The position numbers and the translations under genes are program-made. This document shows, one piece after another, positions 36,679-44,715 of a stretch of DNA of 64,000 bases. Numbering within the stretch: the stretch's first letter is position 1; the number at the start of each line of letters is the position of its first letter. Origin of the DNA: an uncultured Ruminococcus sp. (GTDB lineage Bacteria; Bacillota; Clostridia; Oscillospirales; Acutalibacteraceae). The notes under the pieces are model-generated. The model was not told the DNA's origin and made no database searches. It worked only from the letters and a program-made list of their open reading frames with translations. The DNA lies in NCBI GenBank assembly GCA_902785555.1, contig CACZZB010000002.1, positions 1 through 64,000 of the forward strand. The letters are read 5' to 3'.

Positions 36679-36707
36679 TTGACAACTCAAAAGTCTGATG
36701 ATAAGAT
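36679..36707 (+). promoter_or_regulatory. promoter of tnpB
   Basis: TTGACA (36679-36684), 17-bp spacer, TAAGAT (36702-36707), 41 bp before the TTG start. Confidence 0.65.
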
Positions 36708-36747
36708 ATAATTATAAAATATCTGAAAAAATAGGTGGTGAAGGTAA

Positions 36748-37854
36748 TTGAACAAGGCATATAAGTTCATAATATATCCCAATGCGGAACAAAAAGTAAT
36801 GTTTTCCCAAACATTCGGTTGTACACGAATGGTATATAATTACTATCTTGAAAAAAGAATCAAAGTCTATGAAGAAGAAAAAAAGACTTTTAGCTATACA
36901 AAATGTGCCAATGACCTGACACGGCTGAAAAAAGAAAAAGAATTTTTGAGTGATGTAGACAGCATATCGTTACAACAGGCGTTAAGGCATCTTGATATTG
37001 CTTTTCAAAATTTTTCCAGAGATAAAAAAGTTGGCTTTCCAAAATTCAAGTCAAGAAAAAATAAGAAAAGTTATACAACGGTATGTGTGAATAACAACAT
37101 CAAACTTGAAAACGGAAATGTTACACTGCCCAAAATAGGAAAAGTTAAAGTTAAACAGCACAGAAATATTCCCGATAATTATATCTTGAAATCGGTTACG
37201 GTAAGTCAGAAACCGAGCGGAAAATACTATGCAAGTATCTTGTTTGAGTACGAGAACCAAGTACTGCAAACAGAATTGCAGAAATTTTTGGGTTTGGATT
37301 TTTCTATGCACGAATTATATATTGACAGCAACGGAAACTGTCCCGAATTTCCGAGATATTACAGATTATCCGAAAAGAAACTCAAAAAAGAACAAAGAAA
37401 GCTGTCAAAAATGGTGAAAGATTCAAAGAACAGAGAAAAACAGAGTGTCAGAGTTGCAAAACTGCATGAAAAAGTTGCTAATCAAAGAAAGGATTTTCTT
37501 CATAAACAGTCAAGGCAGATAGCCAATGCCTATGATTGTGTTTGTATTGAAAATCTGAATATGCAGGCAATGGCACAGTCGCTGAATTTCGGAAAATCTG
37601 TTGGCGACAACGGTTGGGGAATGTTCACAGCATTTTTGAAGTATAAGTTAGAGGAACTTGGAAAACGACTTGTAAAAATCGATAAATTCTTTGCAAGTTC
37701 ACAAATTTGTAATGTTTGTGGATACCAAAATAGTGAAACAAAAAATTTGTCTGTTCGAGAATGGATTTGCCCGTTTTGTCAAACACATCATAACAGAGAT
37801 ATAAATGCTGCTGTAAACATACGAAATGAAGGTATGAGAATAGCATTAGCATAA
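36748..37854 (+). CDS. tnpB: TnpB, RNA-guided RuvC-type nuclease
   Basis: 368 residues, TTG start after AGGTGGTGAAGG. OrfB of IS605-type elements, ancestor-like relative of Cas12. An N-terminal helix-turn-helix region (AEQKVMFSQTFGCTRMVYNYY) is followed by a split RuvC domain with all three acidic residues: GLDFS (Asp184), CIENLN (Glu268) and HNRDINAA (Asp351). A zinc ribbon has CNVC (321, 324) and CPFC (341, 344). The frame is complete, so nuclease function is likely retained. No tnpA nearby; such elements depend on a transposase in trans. Confidence 0.92.
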   Translation: MNKAYKFIIYPNAEQKVMFSQTFGCTRMVYNYYLEKRIKVYEEEKKTFSYTKCANDLTRLKKEKEFLSDVDSISLQQALRHLDIAFQNFSRDKKVGFPKFKSRKNKKSYTTVCVNNNIKLENGNVTLPKIGKVKVKQHRNIPDNYILKSVTVSQKPSGKYYASILFEYENQVLQTELQKFLGLDFSMHELYIDSNGNCPEFPRYYRLSEKKLKKEQRKLSKMVKDSKNREKQSVRVAKLHEKVANQRKDFLHKQSRQIANAYDCVCIENLNMQAMAQSLNFGKSVGDNGWGMFTAFLKYKLEELGKRLVKIDKFFASSQICNVCGYQNSETKNLSVREWICPFCQTHHNRDINAAVNIRNEGMRIALA

Positions 37855-37967
37855 AAAAATAAGAACCGTGGGACACACGGGGATAGCTCGTTGATACTGT
37901 ACAGATTGCTGTACTTGAGCGAGAAGCCCCCGCCTCTAAGCGAAGCGTAGGCGGGGGAGTATGTCAC
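37855..37967 (+). ncRNA. predicted omega RNA scaffold/right end of the tnpB element
   Basis: The segment after tnpB carries a 9-bp GC-rich hairpin, CCCCCGCCT (37927-37935) with AGGCGGGGG (37949-37957), followed by AGTATGTCAC. In TnpB systems the right end is transcribed as the omega RNA scaffold, and the bases just beyond the element (from about 37968) serve as guide. Extent and 5' end are inferred; the RNA may begin inside tnpB. Confidence 0.65.
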
Positions 37968-38029
37968 AGACGGAAATAAGGTAATATTATTGATATCCAA
38001 TAATTTTTTTTAATATTTGAGGTGAAAAT

Positions 38030-38668
38030 ATGGCAATAGAATCTAAAATCAGAACCAAAAACAAAGATGTTTTCCTGCGAGTACAGAAAGGGCATTTTGC
38101 AACGATGCACAGTCATACGAATTATTTCATAGACGTTACCACGCAGAAAACAAGACTTTCCGAAGCGAGAGCAGTTGCAAAGGAATTAGTCAGCAATTAT
38201 CAGACCAATACAATAGTAGATACAATACTTTGTATAGACGGAATGGAGATAGTAGGAACGTGTATAGCGGATGAACTGACCAAAGATGACTATATAAATA
38301 TGAACGCCCATCAGACGATATATATAATAGCCCCTGAATTTATAACAGGCGGTCAGCTGATGTTCCGTGACAATCTTGTACCGATGATAGAAAACAAACA
38401 CGTTCTGATAGTAGCGGCATCTGTAACAACGGGCAAAAGTGCATTGGCAGCAATAGATGCGGTCAATTACTACGGAGGAAAAGTCGTGGGAGTATCAGCA
38501 ATATTTGCAACAGCGGATGAATGTGACGGACACCCTGTACATTCCGTATTTGACCCGAATGATTTAGGGGATTATAACAGTTATAAGCCGAATCGCTGTC
38601 CGATGTGTGCGGCAAAAGAAAGACTTGAAGCTATCGTAAACAGCTTTGGCTATTCCTCTCTCAAATAA
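38030..38668 (+). CDS. phosphoribosyltransferase-like protein
   Basis: 212 residues, related to orotate phosphoribosyltransferases. The Rossmann-like core is visible (TIVDTILCIDGMEIVGT; HVLIVAASVTTGKSALAAID, about residues 123-142), but the usual acidic pair of the PRPP-binding loop (VxxxDDVxTTG) is replaced by AAS. A CPMC motif lies near the C-terminus. TTGAGGTG precedes the ATG. Proteins of this kind occur in Clostridia, often named orotate phosphoribosyltransferase; actual substrate unknown. The tnpB element lies just upstream. Confidence 0.7.
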   Translation: MAIESKIRTKNKDVFLRVQKGHFATMHSHTNYFIDVTTQKTRLSEARAVAKELVSNYQTNTIVDTILCIDGMEIVGTCIADELTKDDYINMNAHQTIYIIAPEFITGGQLMFRDNLVPMIENKHVLIVAASVTTGKSALAAIDAVNYYGGKVVGVSAIFATADECDGHPVHSVFDPNDLGDYNSYKPNRCPMCAAKERLEAIVNSFGYSSLK

Positions 38669-38683
38669 TGAAGCGAATATATC

Positions 38684-38732
38684 AAAACCGCATTATCACC
38701 GAGTTTTTTCGGTAATAATGCGGTTTTGTTTG
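38684..38732 (+). terminator. terminator after the phosphoribosyltransferase-like gene
   Basis: Nineteen-bp stem with one mismatch (38684-38702 with 38709-38727) and T-rich loop and tail; it separates this gene from the convergent tRNA gene and can act in both directions. Confidence 0.85.
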
Positions 38733-38735
38733 AAA

Positions 38736-38825
38736 CGGAGAGTGAGGGATTCGAACCCTCGAAACGGTTGTAGCCGTTTACACGATTTCCAATCGTGCTC
38801 CTTCGGCCAGCTCGGACAACTCTCC
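38736..38825 (-). tRNA. tRNA-Ser (GGA)
   Basis: Minus-strand cloverleaf of about 90 nt: acceptor GGAGAGT pairing with ACTCTCC, anticodon arm CACGATTGGAAATCGTG with anticodon GGA, a long variable arm (ACGGCTACAACCGT) as expected for class II serine tRNA, and T arm GAGGGTTCGAATCCCTC. CCA is not encoded. Confidence 0.95.
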
Positions 38826-38983
38826 ACGGCACTTTGATATTATATCATATATTTTTTGAAATTACAAGCATTTTTTCAGAATTATTTTTTGAGTAATTCT
38901 TGATTCACTGACAGAGAATAAAATTTATTCTCTGTTATTTTTTATGGAGATATTACATACTCCACACTTTTTTAAAATACCTC

Positions 38984-39012
38984 TTGACAAATAATACTAT
39001 GTGTAGTATAGT
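38984..39012 (+). promoter_or_regulatory. promoter of the PadR operon
   Basis: TTGACA (38984-38989), 17-bp spacer, TATAGT (39007-39012), 23 bp before the padR start. Confidence 0.85.
38994..39009 (+). promoter_or_regulatory. candidate PadR operator
   Basis: Perfect dyad ATACTA-TGTG-TAGTAT exactly between -35 and -10 of the operon promoter. The spacing matches ATAC/GTAT-type PadR sites, so autorepression is likely (inference). Confidence 0.65.
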
Positions 39013-39034
39013 ATTCTGTAAAAGGAGGTATTAT

Positions 39035-39355
39035 ATGGATACTCAAATAAAAAGAGGACTGCTTGATGTATGTGTTCTTGCGGCTATAAAAAATGAAGAT
39101 TCCTACGGTTATAAGATAATCAAGGATATAAAGCCGTATATAGAGATATCGGAATCAACGCTTTATCCGATACTCAGGAGATTGGAGAGTGCCGAAATGC
39201 TCACGGTAATGTCTGTGGAACACAACGGCAGACTTCGCAAATACTATCACATCACACAGAACGGTCTTGAAAGACTGAAAAGTTTTGAGAATGAGTGGCA
39301 GGAAATCATGGCGATTTATAATTTTGTGACAAGGGAGAATGATAACAATGAGTAA
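39035..39355 (+). CDS. PadR-family transcriptional regulator
   Basis: 106 residues. Winged helix with the typical QIKRGLLDVCVLAAIKNEDS start, YGYKIIKDI, and ESTLYPILRRLESAEMLT recognition part, wing NGRLRKYYHIT, and a short C-terminal dimer helix. The start follows AAAGGAGG; a longer frame reaches into the promoter. It heads an operon PadR-HAAS-HAAS-DUF4097, and its stop overlaps the next start. PadR plus HAAS proteins commonly control envelope stress responses. Confidence 0.92.
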   Translation: MDTQIKRGLLDVCVLAAIKNEDSYGYKIIKDIKPYIEISESTLYPILRRLESAEMLTVMSVEHNGRLRKYYHITQNGLERLKSFENEWQEIMAIYNFVTRENDNNE

Positions 39356-39941
39356 GAAAGATTTTTTGGAAGCACTTGATGAAATGTTGACTGATATTCC
39401 GGAGGAAAGCAGAAAGGAATATATCGGTTACTATGATGAAATGATAGAAGATAAAATCGAAGACGGAATGAGCGAAGAAGATGCAGTGAATGAGATCGGT
39501 AATATTGATGATATTGCTGATAAGATAATATTGGAATTTGCAGTCGGAATCGGTGAAGATACAATATGCACCGAAAATCATTCAATTATTGACTGCACCA
39601 ACCGTTACAGAATGAATGACGGAAAATATGATTTTACAATAAAAATACCCGAAAATACCGCTCTGAAAGATGTAAAAGTAGAGGTCACCCAAAATTATAA
39701 GGGCGAAACGCTTTTTTATACAAGTCTGTTTTATTTCAGTCAGAAAAATGAATTTGATTCTCAGGTAAATTTCAGCTACAACTATAACGGTTTTGACTAT
39801 TATGAACTGATAACAGTACCGCTTGCAGATAACGGAATGGGTATCAGACTCTATCTCAGATACAATGACAATTATTATATGGCAACAGATACAGCTAACG
39901 GAAGTACCGCTGTCGGACAAAGTTACTGGCTGTCTAATTAA
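39348..39941 (+). CDS. HAAS (DUF1700) domain protein with beta-rich C-terminal part
   Basis: 197 residues. N-terminal HAAS domain (about 1-60: FLEALDEMLTDIPEESRKEY, GMSEEDAVNEIGNIDDIADK), known to pair with PadR regulators as an anti-regulator. Unlike the next gene it has no membrane helix; residues 80-197 are Tyr/Asn-rich and beta-like (KYDFTIKIPENTALKDVKVE) and match no family I know. ATG 39348 overlaps the PadR stop; an ATG three codons earlier is possible. Confidence 0.8.
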   Translation: MSKKDFLEALDEMLTDIPEESRKEYIGYYDEMIEDKIEDGMSEEDAVNEIGNIDDIADKIILEFAVGIGEDTICTENHSIIDCTNRYRMNDGKYDFTIKIPENTALKDVKVEVTQNYKGETLFYTSLFYFSQKNEFDSQVNFSYNYNGFDYYELITVPLADNGMGIRLYLRYNDNYYMATDTANGSTAVGQSYWLSN

Positions 39942-39957
39942 AGGGAGAATGATAATA

Positions 39958-40563
39958 ATGAATAAACAGGAATTTTTGAAAGCTCTCTCGGACAGATTGC
40001 AGGGAATTCCGAAAGAGGACAGGGAAAAATCTATCGAATACTATTCAGAGATGATAGACGACAGAACGGAAGACGGCTTGACGGAAGAACAGGCTGTAAA
40101 AGCTATGGGAAATGTTGGTGATATTGCGGATAAGATAATAAATGATATGCCCGTTGAAAAACTGCTGAAAACGAAAATCATGCCCGAAAGAAAATTGAGT
40201 GCATTTGAAATTGTCTTGCTGACGGTAGGATTTCCGATATTGTTTCCGATAGGCATATCGCTGATAGCAGTGGCATTTACATTGTACTTGGTATTGTGGG
40301 TGCTGATACTGTGTATTTATGTTGTTGCATTTTCGTTTGCGGTGTCGGGAATAGCCTCAATTATTGCACTTTTTATGAGCATCTGGGGCGGTCAGGCTTT
40401 GTCGGGAATGTTTTTGTTTGGCTGTGGAATGGTGCTTTTAGGTTTGGCGATACCAATATTAACGGGGGTTTTGAAAGCGACTTTCGGCTGTATCTCTCTT
40501 ACAGGAAAGTGCTTTAAAAAGATAAAATCCTCACTTGCAAAAAGAAAGGTTGGTGCAAAATGA
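39958..40563 (+). CDS. HAAS (DUF1700) domain membrane protein
   Basis: 201 residues. N-terminal HAAS domain (FLKALSDRLQGIPKEDREKS, GLTEEQAVKAMGNVGDIADK) followed by several membrane helices from about residue 80 (VGFPILFPIGISLIAVAF, LVLWVLILCIYVVAF, GMFLFGCGMVLLGLAIPI) and a basic C-terminus. Probably couples membrane state to the PadR regulator. The region just before its ATG repeats that before the previous gene (GGGAGAATGATAA). Its stop overlaps the next start. Confidence 0.88.
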   Translation: MNKQEFLKALSDRLQGIPKEDREKSIEYYSEMIDDRTEDGLTEEQAVKAMGNVGDIADKIINDMPVEKLLKTKIMPERKLSAFEIVLLTVGFPILFPIGISLIAVAFTLYLVLWVLILCIYVVAFSFAVSGIASIIALFMSIWGGQALSGMFLFGCGMVLLGLAIPILTGVLKATFGCISLTGKCFKKIKSSLAKRKVGAK

Positions 40564-41471
40564 AAAAGTCAACAAAAATAAGCCTGCTTGTATCTCTTGT
40601 TATGGTATTGGTCGGAGCGATTATTATATTTATATCATTGCTGGGAGTAGGTTTTGACATTAAAAAATTCTCGAACATGACTTTTGAAAAGAAAGTTTAT
40701 GATATTACGGAAAGTTTTAATGAAATACGGATAACGGATTTTACGGATAATATTGAAGTACACTTGTCAGGTGACGATAAATGCAGAATTATATGTTATG
40801 ACAATGAAAAAATTTATCATGAATTTAATGTAAACAATAATGGTCATCTGATGATTTTCGCAAGGGATGACAGGGCATGGTATGAAAAGATAGGAATTTT
40901 CTATAAAGAAAACAATAAGCTTCAGATATATGTTCCCGATTACTTCTATGAAGAAATATATGCACAGACTTTAAATGGAGATATTACCGTTCCGAAAGAT
41001 TTTACATTCAATAATGCACATCTTTCAACAACGAACGGAAAAATAAATCTTGATGCCAATATAATACAGAATCTGACAGCCGAAACGCCAAACGGAGATA
41101 TTGTTCTGAACGGAGAATTGAACGGAAAAATACACGCTCTTACGACTAACGGCAAAATAATTGCAAATAATATCAAAAATGCAGATTGGGCGGATTTTAC
41201 GACAACAAACGGCAATATTGAGCTTGACGGAGATGTTATCAGACAGTTTGAAGCACATTCGGTAAACGGAAGTATAAAATTCGGAGATGTTATTTCCGAC
41301 AGGATATATATGAATACTGTCAACGGCAGTATTACAGGAACAGTCCCCGCAAATAAAAGCTGTATGGGCAAAAGTACGAATGGAACTGTGAATATTCCGA
41401 ATCGTGTTGATGATAACTGGGACTTTTACTTTAAGACTGTCAACGGAAATATTGACATAAAAACAAAATAG
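40560..41471 (+). CDS. DUF4097-family beta-helix envelope protein
   Basis: 303 residues. One N-terminal membrane helix (about 8-30), then a DUF4097/LiaG-like right-handed repeat region with many [TV]-x-NG-x-I units (QTLNGDI, STTNGKI, ETPNGDI, LTTNGKI, SVNGSIK). The repeats form a beta solenoid outside the membrane. This gene typically ends PadR-HAAS operons. ATGA overlap with the HAAS gene implies translational coupling. Confidence 0.9.
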   Translation: MKKSTKISLLVSLVMVLVGAIIIFISLLGVGFDIKKFSNMTFEKKVYDITESFNEIRITDFTDNIEVHLSGDDKCRIICYDNEKIYHEFNVNNNGHLMIFARDDRAWYEKIGIFYKENNKLQIYVPDYFYEEIYAQTLNGDITVPKDFTFNNAHLSTTNGKINLDANIIQNLTAETPNGDIVLNGELNGKIHALTTNGKIIANNIKNADWADFTTTNGNIELDGDVIRQFEAHSVNGSIKFGDVISDRIYMNTVNGSITGTVPANKSCMGKSTNGTVNIPNRVDDNWDFYFKTVNGNIDIKTK

Positions 41472-41549
41472 CTTTATAGTTAAACTGCATAAAAATGGAT
41501 TAAATTTATTGTGCATATTCTCAGAGGCTTACGAAAAATTAAAAAGATG

Positions 41550-41578
41550 TTGCAATTGTTACAAGTTTGTTATATAAT
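41550..41578 (+). promoter_or_regulatory. promoter of the Ig-like/transglutaminase gene
   Basis: TTGCAA (41550-41555), 17-bp spacer, TATAAT (41573-41578), 33 bp before the start. Confidence 0.8.
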
Positions 41579-41610
41579 TATAATCGTTCCGAAAGAAGAA
41601 AGGAAAGATA

Positions 41611-43302
41611 ATGGTTATGAACAGCAAACTTAACAGGATATTAGCTTGTGCAATATCGGCAGCAATAGCTGCAGGAACTTCATGTATGCCAATCATGACA
41701 GCCACAGCCTATGCTCCCAATCCGACAACTGCTTTTGTTGCAGTTGAAAAGGTATCAATAAATATAGAAACGATAACTCTCGGCAAAGGTGAAAGCTATA
41801 ATATTTCAGCAAAAGTCGCTCCGTCAGATTCATCAAGTAAATCTTTGTTATGGATGTCAAGTAATCCGAAAGTAGTTTACGTTGACAATAAAGGAAAGAT
41901 AACAGCCAAAGGTGTAGGCACAGCAACCGTTTCGGTTATTGCACATAACGGCAAAAGAGCACTTTGTTATGTAAAGGTCAATGAAGCTGCTGAGAGTATC
42001 AAATTGAATTATCATAATATTGAATTGGGTGTAGGCGAAAGCTGTACATTCAGTGCCGCTGTTCCGGACGGTACAGTTTCTTACAGCAGGATATATACAT
42101 CAAGTGACAATAAAATAGCTTCATTTGATTCAAAGTCCAATCTGACAGCCAAAAAAGAAGGTACTGTAACAGTAACGGTAAAGACTTTCAACGGAAAGAC
42201 CGATACCTGTAAAGTGACTGTAAAAAAAGCACCTTCGGGTATCTTCCTTAATAAAAATTCCATGGTGTTGTCAGTAGGCGATAAATTCAGGCTTGATTCA
42301 TCACTTCCGCAGGGAACGGCATCTTTTTCAAGAATATATTCTTCAAGTGACGGAAGTATCGTTTCATGCAGTGCAAACGGAAATATCGAGGCTAAAAAAG
42401 ACGGAACGGCATATATAACTGTAAGAACATTTAACGGTATGACCAATAAATGTAAGGTGACAGTAAAAAGAGCACCCGATTCAATATCGGTAAGGAAGAA
42501 TTATGCCGAGTTGTATACAGGCGATACATTCAAGATATATTACAGTATCCCGAGCAATACTTATACAAGAAGTATTACATATTCAAGCAGTAATACATCT
42601 GTTGCGACAGTTGACGGCAACGGACTTGTCACAGCCAGAAATTCAGGCAGTGCAAAGATAACCGTCAAAACAGCCAACGGAAAAACAGCGGTTGTCAATA
42701 TAGATGTAATAAAACTCCCCGAGATAAACGAATGGAGTTCAGATACCGATATACTCAATTCAGTCAGGGTAAAGCCCGTAAAGACGAATTCAAAACTTCT
42801 TGACGATAAAATAGACAGTATTTTCGGAAGTATCATCAATTCAAAAATGAGCAATGCACAGAAAGTACAGGCTTGTTATGATTATCTTGCAACGAATATA
42901 AGCTACGCCTATATTTCATACGACTATTCGCCCGTATATGGAGTCAGCTATGTAAACGGACATGACAGAGATATAGTAATATCAGCTTATTCCACTCTTG
43001 TCCAAAAGAGGGGAAACTGTTATGATTACGCTTGTACACTTGCTGCAGTCATGCAGAGATTGGGCTATGACGCTCATGTAGTTCATGGACTTGTGGGAAT
43101 GAGTGCAGGCGGTTACGGAAATCATTATTGGGTGGATACGAATATCAACGGCAGACACTTTATATTTGATGCACAGGTGGAAAATAATAATTTAGGCTGG
43201 GGCGGTACGGTAAATCACTATTTCTACTGTTTAAGACCCGAAAATACATCAATGTATATTTATCAGGAAACATGGAGTACCGACAATTTCAGAACATACT
43301 GA
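41611..43302 (+). CDS. secreted Big_2-repeat protein with transglutaminase-like domain
   Basis: 563 residues. Signal peptide (about 1-33, ending AYA), four bacterial Ig-like Big_2 domains (about 40-370; each with YNIS, SSNPKVVYVDNKGKITAKG and a TVSVIAHNGK-like closing strand), then a transglutaminase-like cysteine protease fold at about 400-563. The catalytic triad is visible: Cys in RGNCYDYACTLA, His in GNHYWVD and Asp in FIFDAQ. It probably acts on cell-surface or host peptides; substrate unknown. No sorting signal, so adhesion would rely on the repeats. Confidence 0.88.
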   Translation: MVMNSKLNRILACAISAAIAAGTSCMPIMTATAYAPNPTTAFVAVEKVSINIETITLGKGESYNISAKVAPSDSSSKSLLWMSSNPKVVYVDNKGKITAKGVGTATVSVIAHNGKRALCYVKVNEAAESIKLNYHNIELGVGESCTFSAAVPDGTVSYSRIYTSSDNKIASFDSKSNLTAKKEGTVTVTVKTFNGKTDTCKVTVKKAPSGIFLNKNSMVLSVGDKFRLDSSLPQGTASFSRIYSSSDGSIVSCSANGNIEAKKDGTAYITVRTFNGMTNKCKVTVKRAPDSISVRKNYAELYTGDTFKIYYSIPSNTYTRSITYSSSNTSVATVDGNGLVTARNSGSAKITVKTANGKTAVVNIDVIKLPEINEWSSDTDILNSVRVKPVKTNSKLLDDKIDSIFGSIINSKMSNAQKVQACYDYLATNISYAYISYDYSPVYGVSYVNGHDRDIVISAYSTLVQKRGNCYDYACTLAAVMQRLGYDAHVVHGLVGMSAGGYGNHYWVDTNINGRHFIFDAQVENNNLGWGGTVNHYFYCLRPENTSMYIYQETWSTDNFRTY

Positions 43303-43312
43303 AAATTAACAC

Positions 43313-43353
43313 AGACGGGACAGTCAGTTCAATAAGACTGTTCCGTCTTTTTA
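43313..43353 (+). terminator. terminator of the transglutaminase gene
   Basis: Thirteen-bp stem with one G-T pair (43313-43325 with 43336-43348) followed by TTTTT. Confidence 0.85.
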
Positions 43354-43391
43354 TATTTTAATAAAAATTTACAAAAATTTTCAGGATAATA

Positions 43392-43420
43392 TTGACATTG
43401 AGAAAGCAATAGTATATAAT
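43392..43420 (+). promoter_or_regulatory. promoter of the GntR-ABC operon
   Basis: TTGACA (43392-43397), 17-bp spacer, TATAAT (43415-43420), 39 bp before the gntR start. Confidence 0.85.
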
Positions 43421-43428
43421 GTGCATAA

Positions 43429-43440
43429 TGTATATATACA
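43429..43440 (+). promoter_or_regulatory. candidate GntR operator
   Basis: Perfect 12-bp palindrome TGTATATATACA just after the -10, a usual site for autorepression by YtrA-type regulators. AT-rich, so chance occurrence is possible. Confidence 0.4.
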
Positions 43441-43458
43441 ATTTTAGGAGATAAAAAA

Positions 43459-43833
43459 ATGGATATTATCATAAGCAATTCTTCGGGAAAGCCCATCTAT
43501 GAACAGATAACTTCTCAGATAAAGGAAATGATAATGAACGGTTCTCTCAAAGCAGGGGACGCTCTGCCGTCGATGAGGACCCTCGCCCAAAATCTGAGAA
43601 TAAGTATAATAACTACCAAAAGGGCTTACGAGGAACTCGAAAAAGACGGTTTTATTGAGTCATTCACAGGCAAAGGCAGTTTTGTTAAAGCTCAGAATCA
43701 GGAACTCATGCGAGAAGAAGGACTGAAACAAATCGAAGAATATTTCAGGCTTTCGTGTGAAAAAGCCAAAATGCTGAACGTTGGCATAGAAGAATTATCT
43801 GAGCTTTTGAAAATCTTATATGAAGGAGAATAA
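43459..43833 (+). CDS. GntR-family regulator, YtrA type
   Basis: 124 residues. N-terminal winged helix (KPIYEQITSQIKEMIMNGSL, GDALPSMRTLAQNLRIS, TKRAYEELEKDGFIESFTGKGSFV) and a short helical tail, the YtrA layout with no effector domain. Three bp before the ABC ATPase gene; YtrA-type regulators commonly repress their own ABC exporter operon, often in response to cell-wall antibiotics. Confidence 0.92.
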   Translation: MDIIISNSSGKPIYEQITSQIKEMIMNGSLKAGDALPSMRTLAQNLRISIITTKRAYEELEKDGFIESFTGKGSFVKAQNQELMREEGLKQIEEYFRLSCEKAKMLNVGIEELSELLKILYEGE

Positions 43834-43835
43834 AT

Positions 43836-44714
43836 ATGGCAGATTATAAAAATTCAATAGAGATAAAAGGTCTTACAAAAAAATATGACGGATTTACTCT
43901 TGATAATATCAGCTTTAATGTTCCCAAGGGTACTATCATGGGATTTATCGGTCAGAACGGTGCAGGCAAGACAACAACTATAAAACTTCTTTTGAATCTC
44001 ATAAAAAAGGACAGCGGAACTATCAATATGTTGGGGCTTGACCTTGATAAAAACGAATCGGAGATAAAATCGCAAATATCAGCCGTATTTGATGAAATAC
44101 CTTTCCATGAGGTGCTGAATGCGAATCAGATTTCGGTGATACTTTCAGACGTCTTTGAAAATTGGGATAAGCAGACGTATTTCAATTATCTCGACAGATT
44201 TGCACTTCCAAGAAAAAAGCCAATAGGTTCATTTTCAAAGGGCATGAAGATGAAACTGCAAATTGCGTCGGCACTTTCGCATAATGCCAAACTTCTTATC
44301 ATGGACGAGGCTACAACAGGTCTTGACCCCGTTGTCAGAAATGAGATTCTTGATATATTCATGGAATACTTGCAGGACGAAAACAACAGCATTTTGCTTT
44401 CATCTCATATAACGAGTGACTTGGAGAAAATTGCGGATATGGTTACATTCATTGATAAAGGAAAGATTCTCTTAACGGGCGGTAAAGATGAAACCGTTGA
44501 AAATCATGCTGTGATAAAGTGCAAAAAGGACGATTACAAAAACATTGAAAGTGCGGATATAGTCAGTGCAAGACTAACGGATTTTGGTGCAGAAGTCATG
44601 ATACACGACAGGAAAAAGTGTGAGAAAAAATATTCAGGCTTGACGATAGATAATACTACTCTTGAAGAAATAATGCTTTATTATGTAAGGCGTGAAAAAA
44701 AGGAGTGGAAATGA
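43836..44714 (+). CDS. ABC transporter ATP-binding protein
   Basis: 292 residues. Walker A GQNGAGKTTT (about residue 38), Q-loop, signature SFSKGMKMKL, Walker B LLIMDEATTGLD and the switch histidine in LLSSHI. Resembles YtrB/EcsA-type exporters. The 3' end overlaps the longest frame of the permease gene, but the preferred permease start is 2 bp later. Confidence 0.93.
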   Translation: MADYKNSIEIKGLTKKYDGFTLDNISFNVPKGTIMGFIGQNGAGKTTTIKLLLNLIKKDSGTINMLGLDLDKNESEIKSQISAVFDEIPFHEVLNANQISVILSDVFENWDKQTYFNYLDRFALPRKKPIGSFSKGMKMKLQIASALSHNAKLLIMDEATTGLDPVVRNEILDIFMEYLQDENNSILLSSHITSDLEKIADMVTFIDKGKILLTGGKDETVENHAVIKCKKDDYKNIESADIVSARLTDFGAEVMIHDRKKCEKKYSGLTIDNTTLEEIMLYYVRREKKEWK

Positions 44715-44715
44715 T

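Larger units (their letters stand above)
36609..37967 (+). mobile_element. IS200/IS605-type element with tnpB only (IS1341-like)
   Basis: About 1.36 kb between a left-end hairpin (36609-36654) and a right-end hairpin (37927-37957), with one tnpB gene and no Y1 transposase tnpA. The ends are subterminal hairpins, not inverted repeats, as in this family, so exact borders are uncertain; the left border lies somewhat before 36609. It sits between the S10 promoter and a phosphoribosyltransferase gene. Confidence 0.85.
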
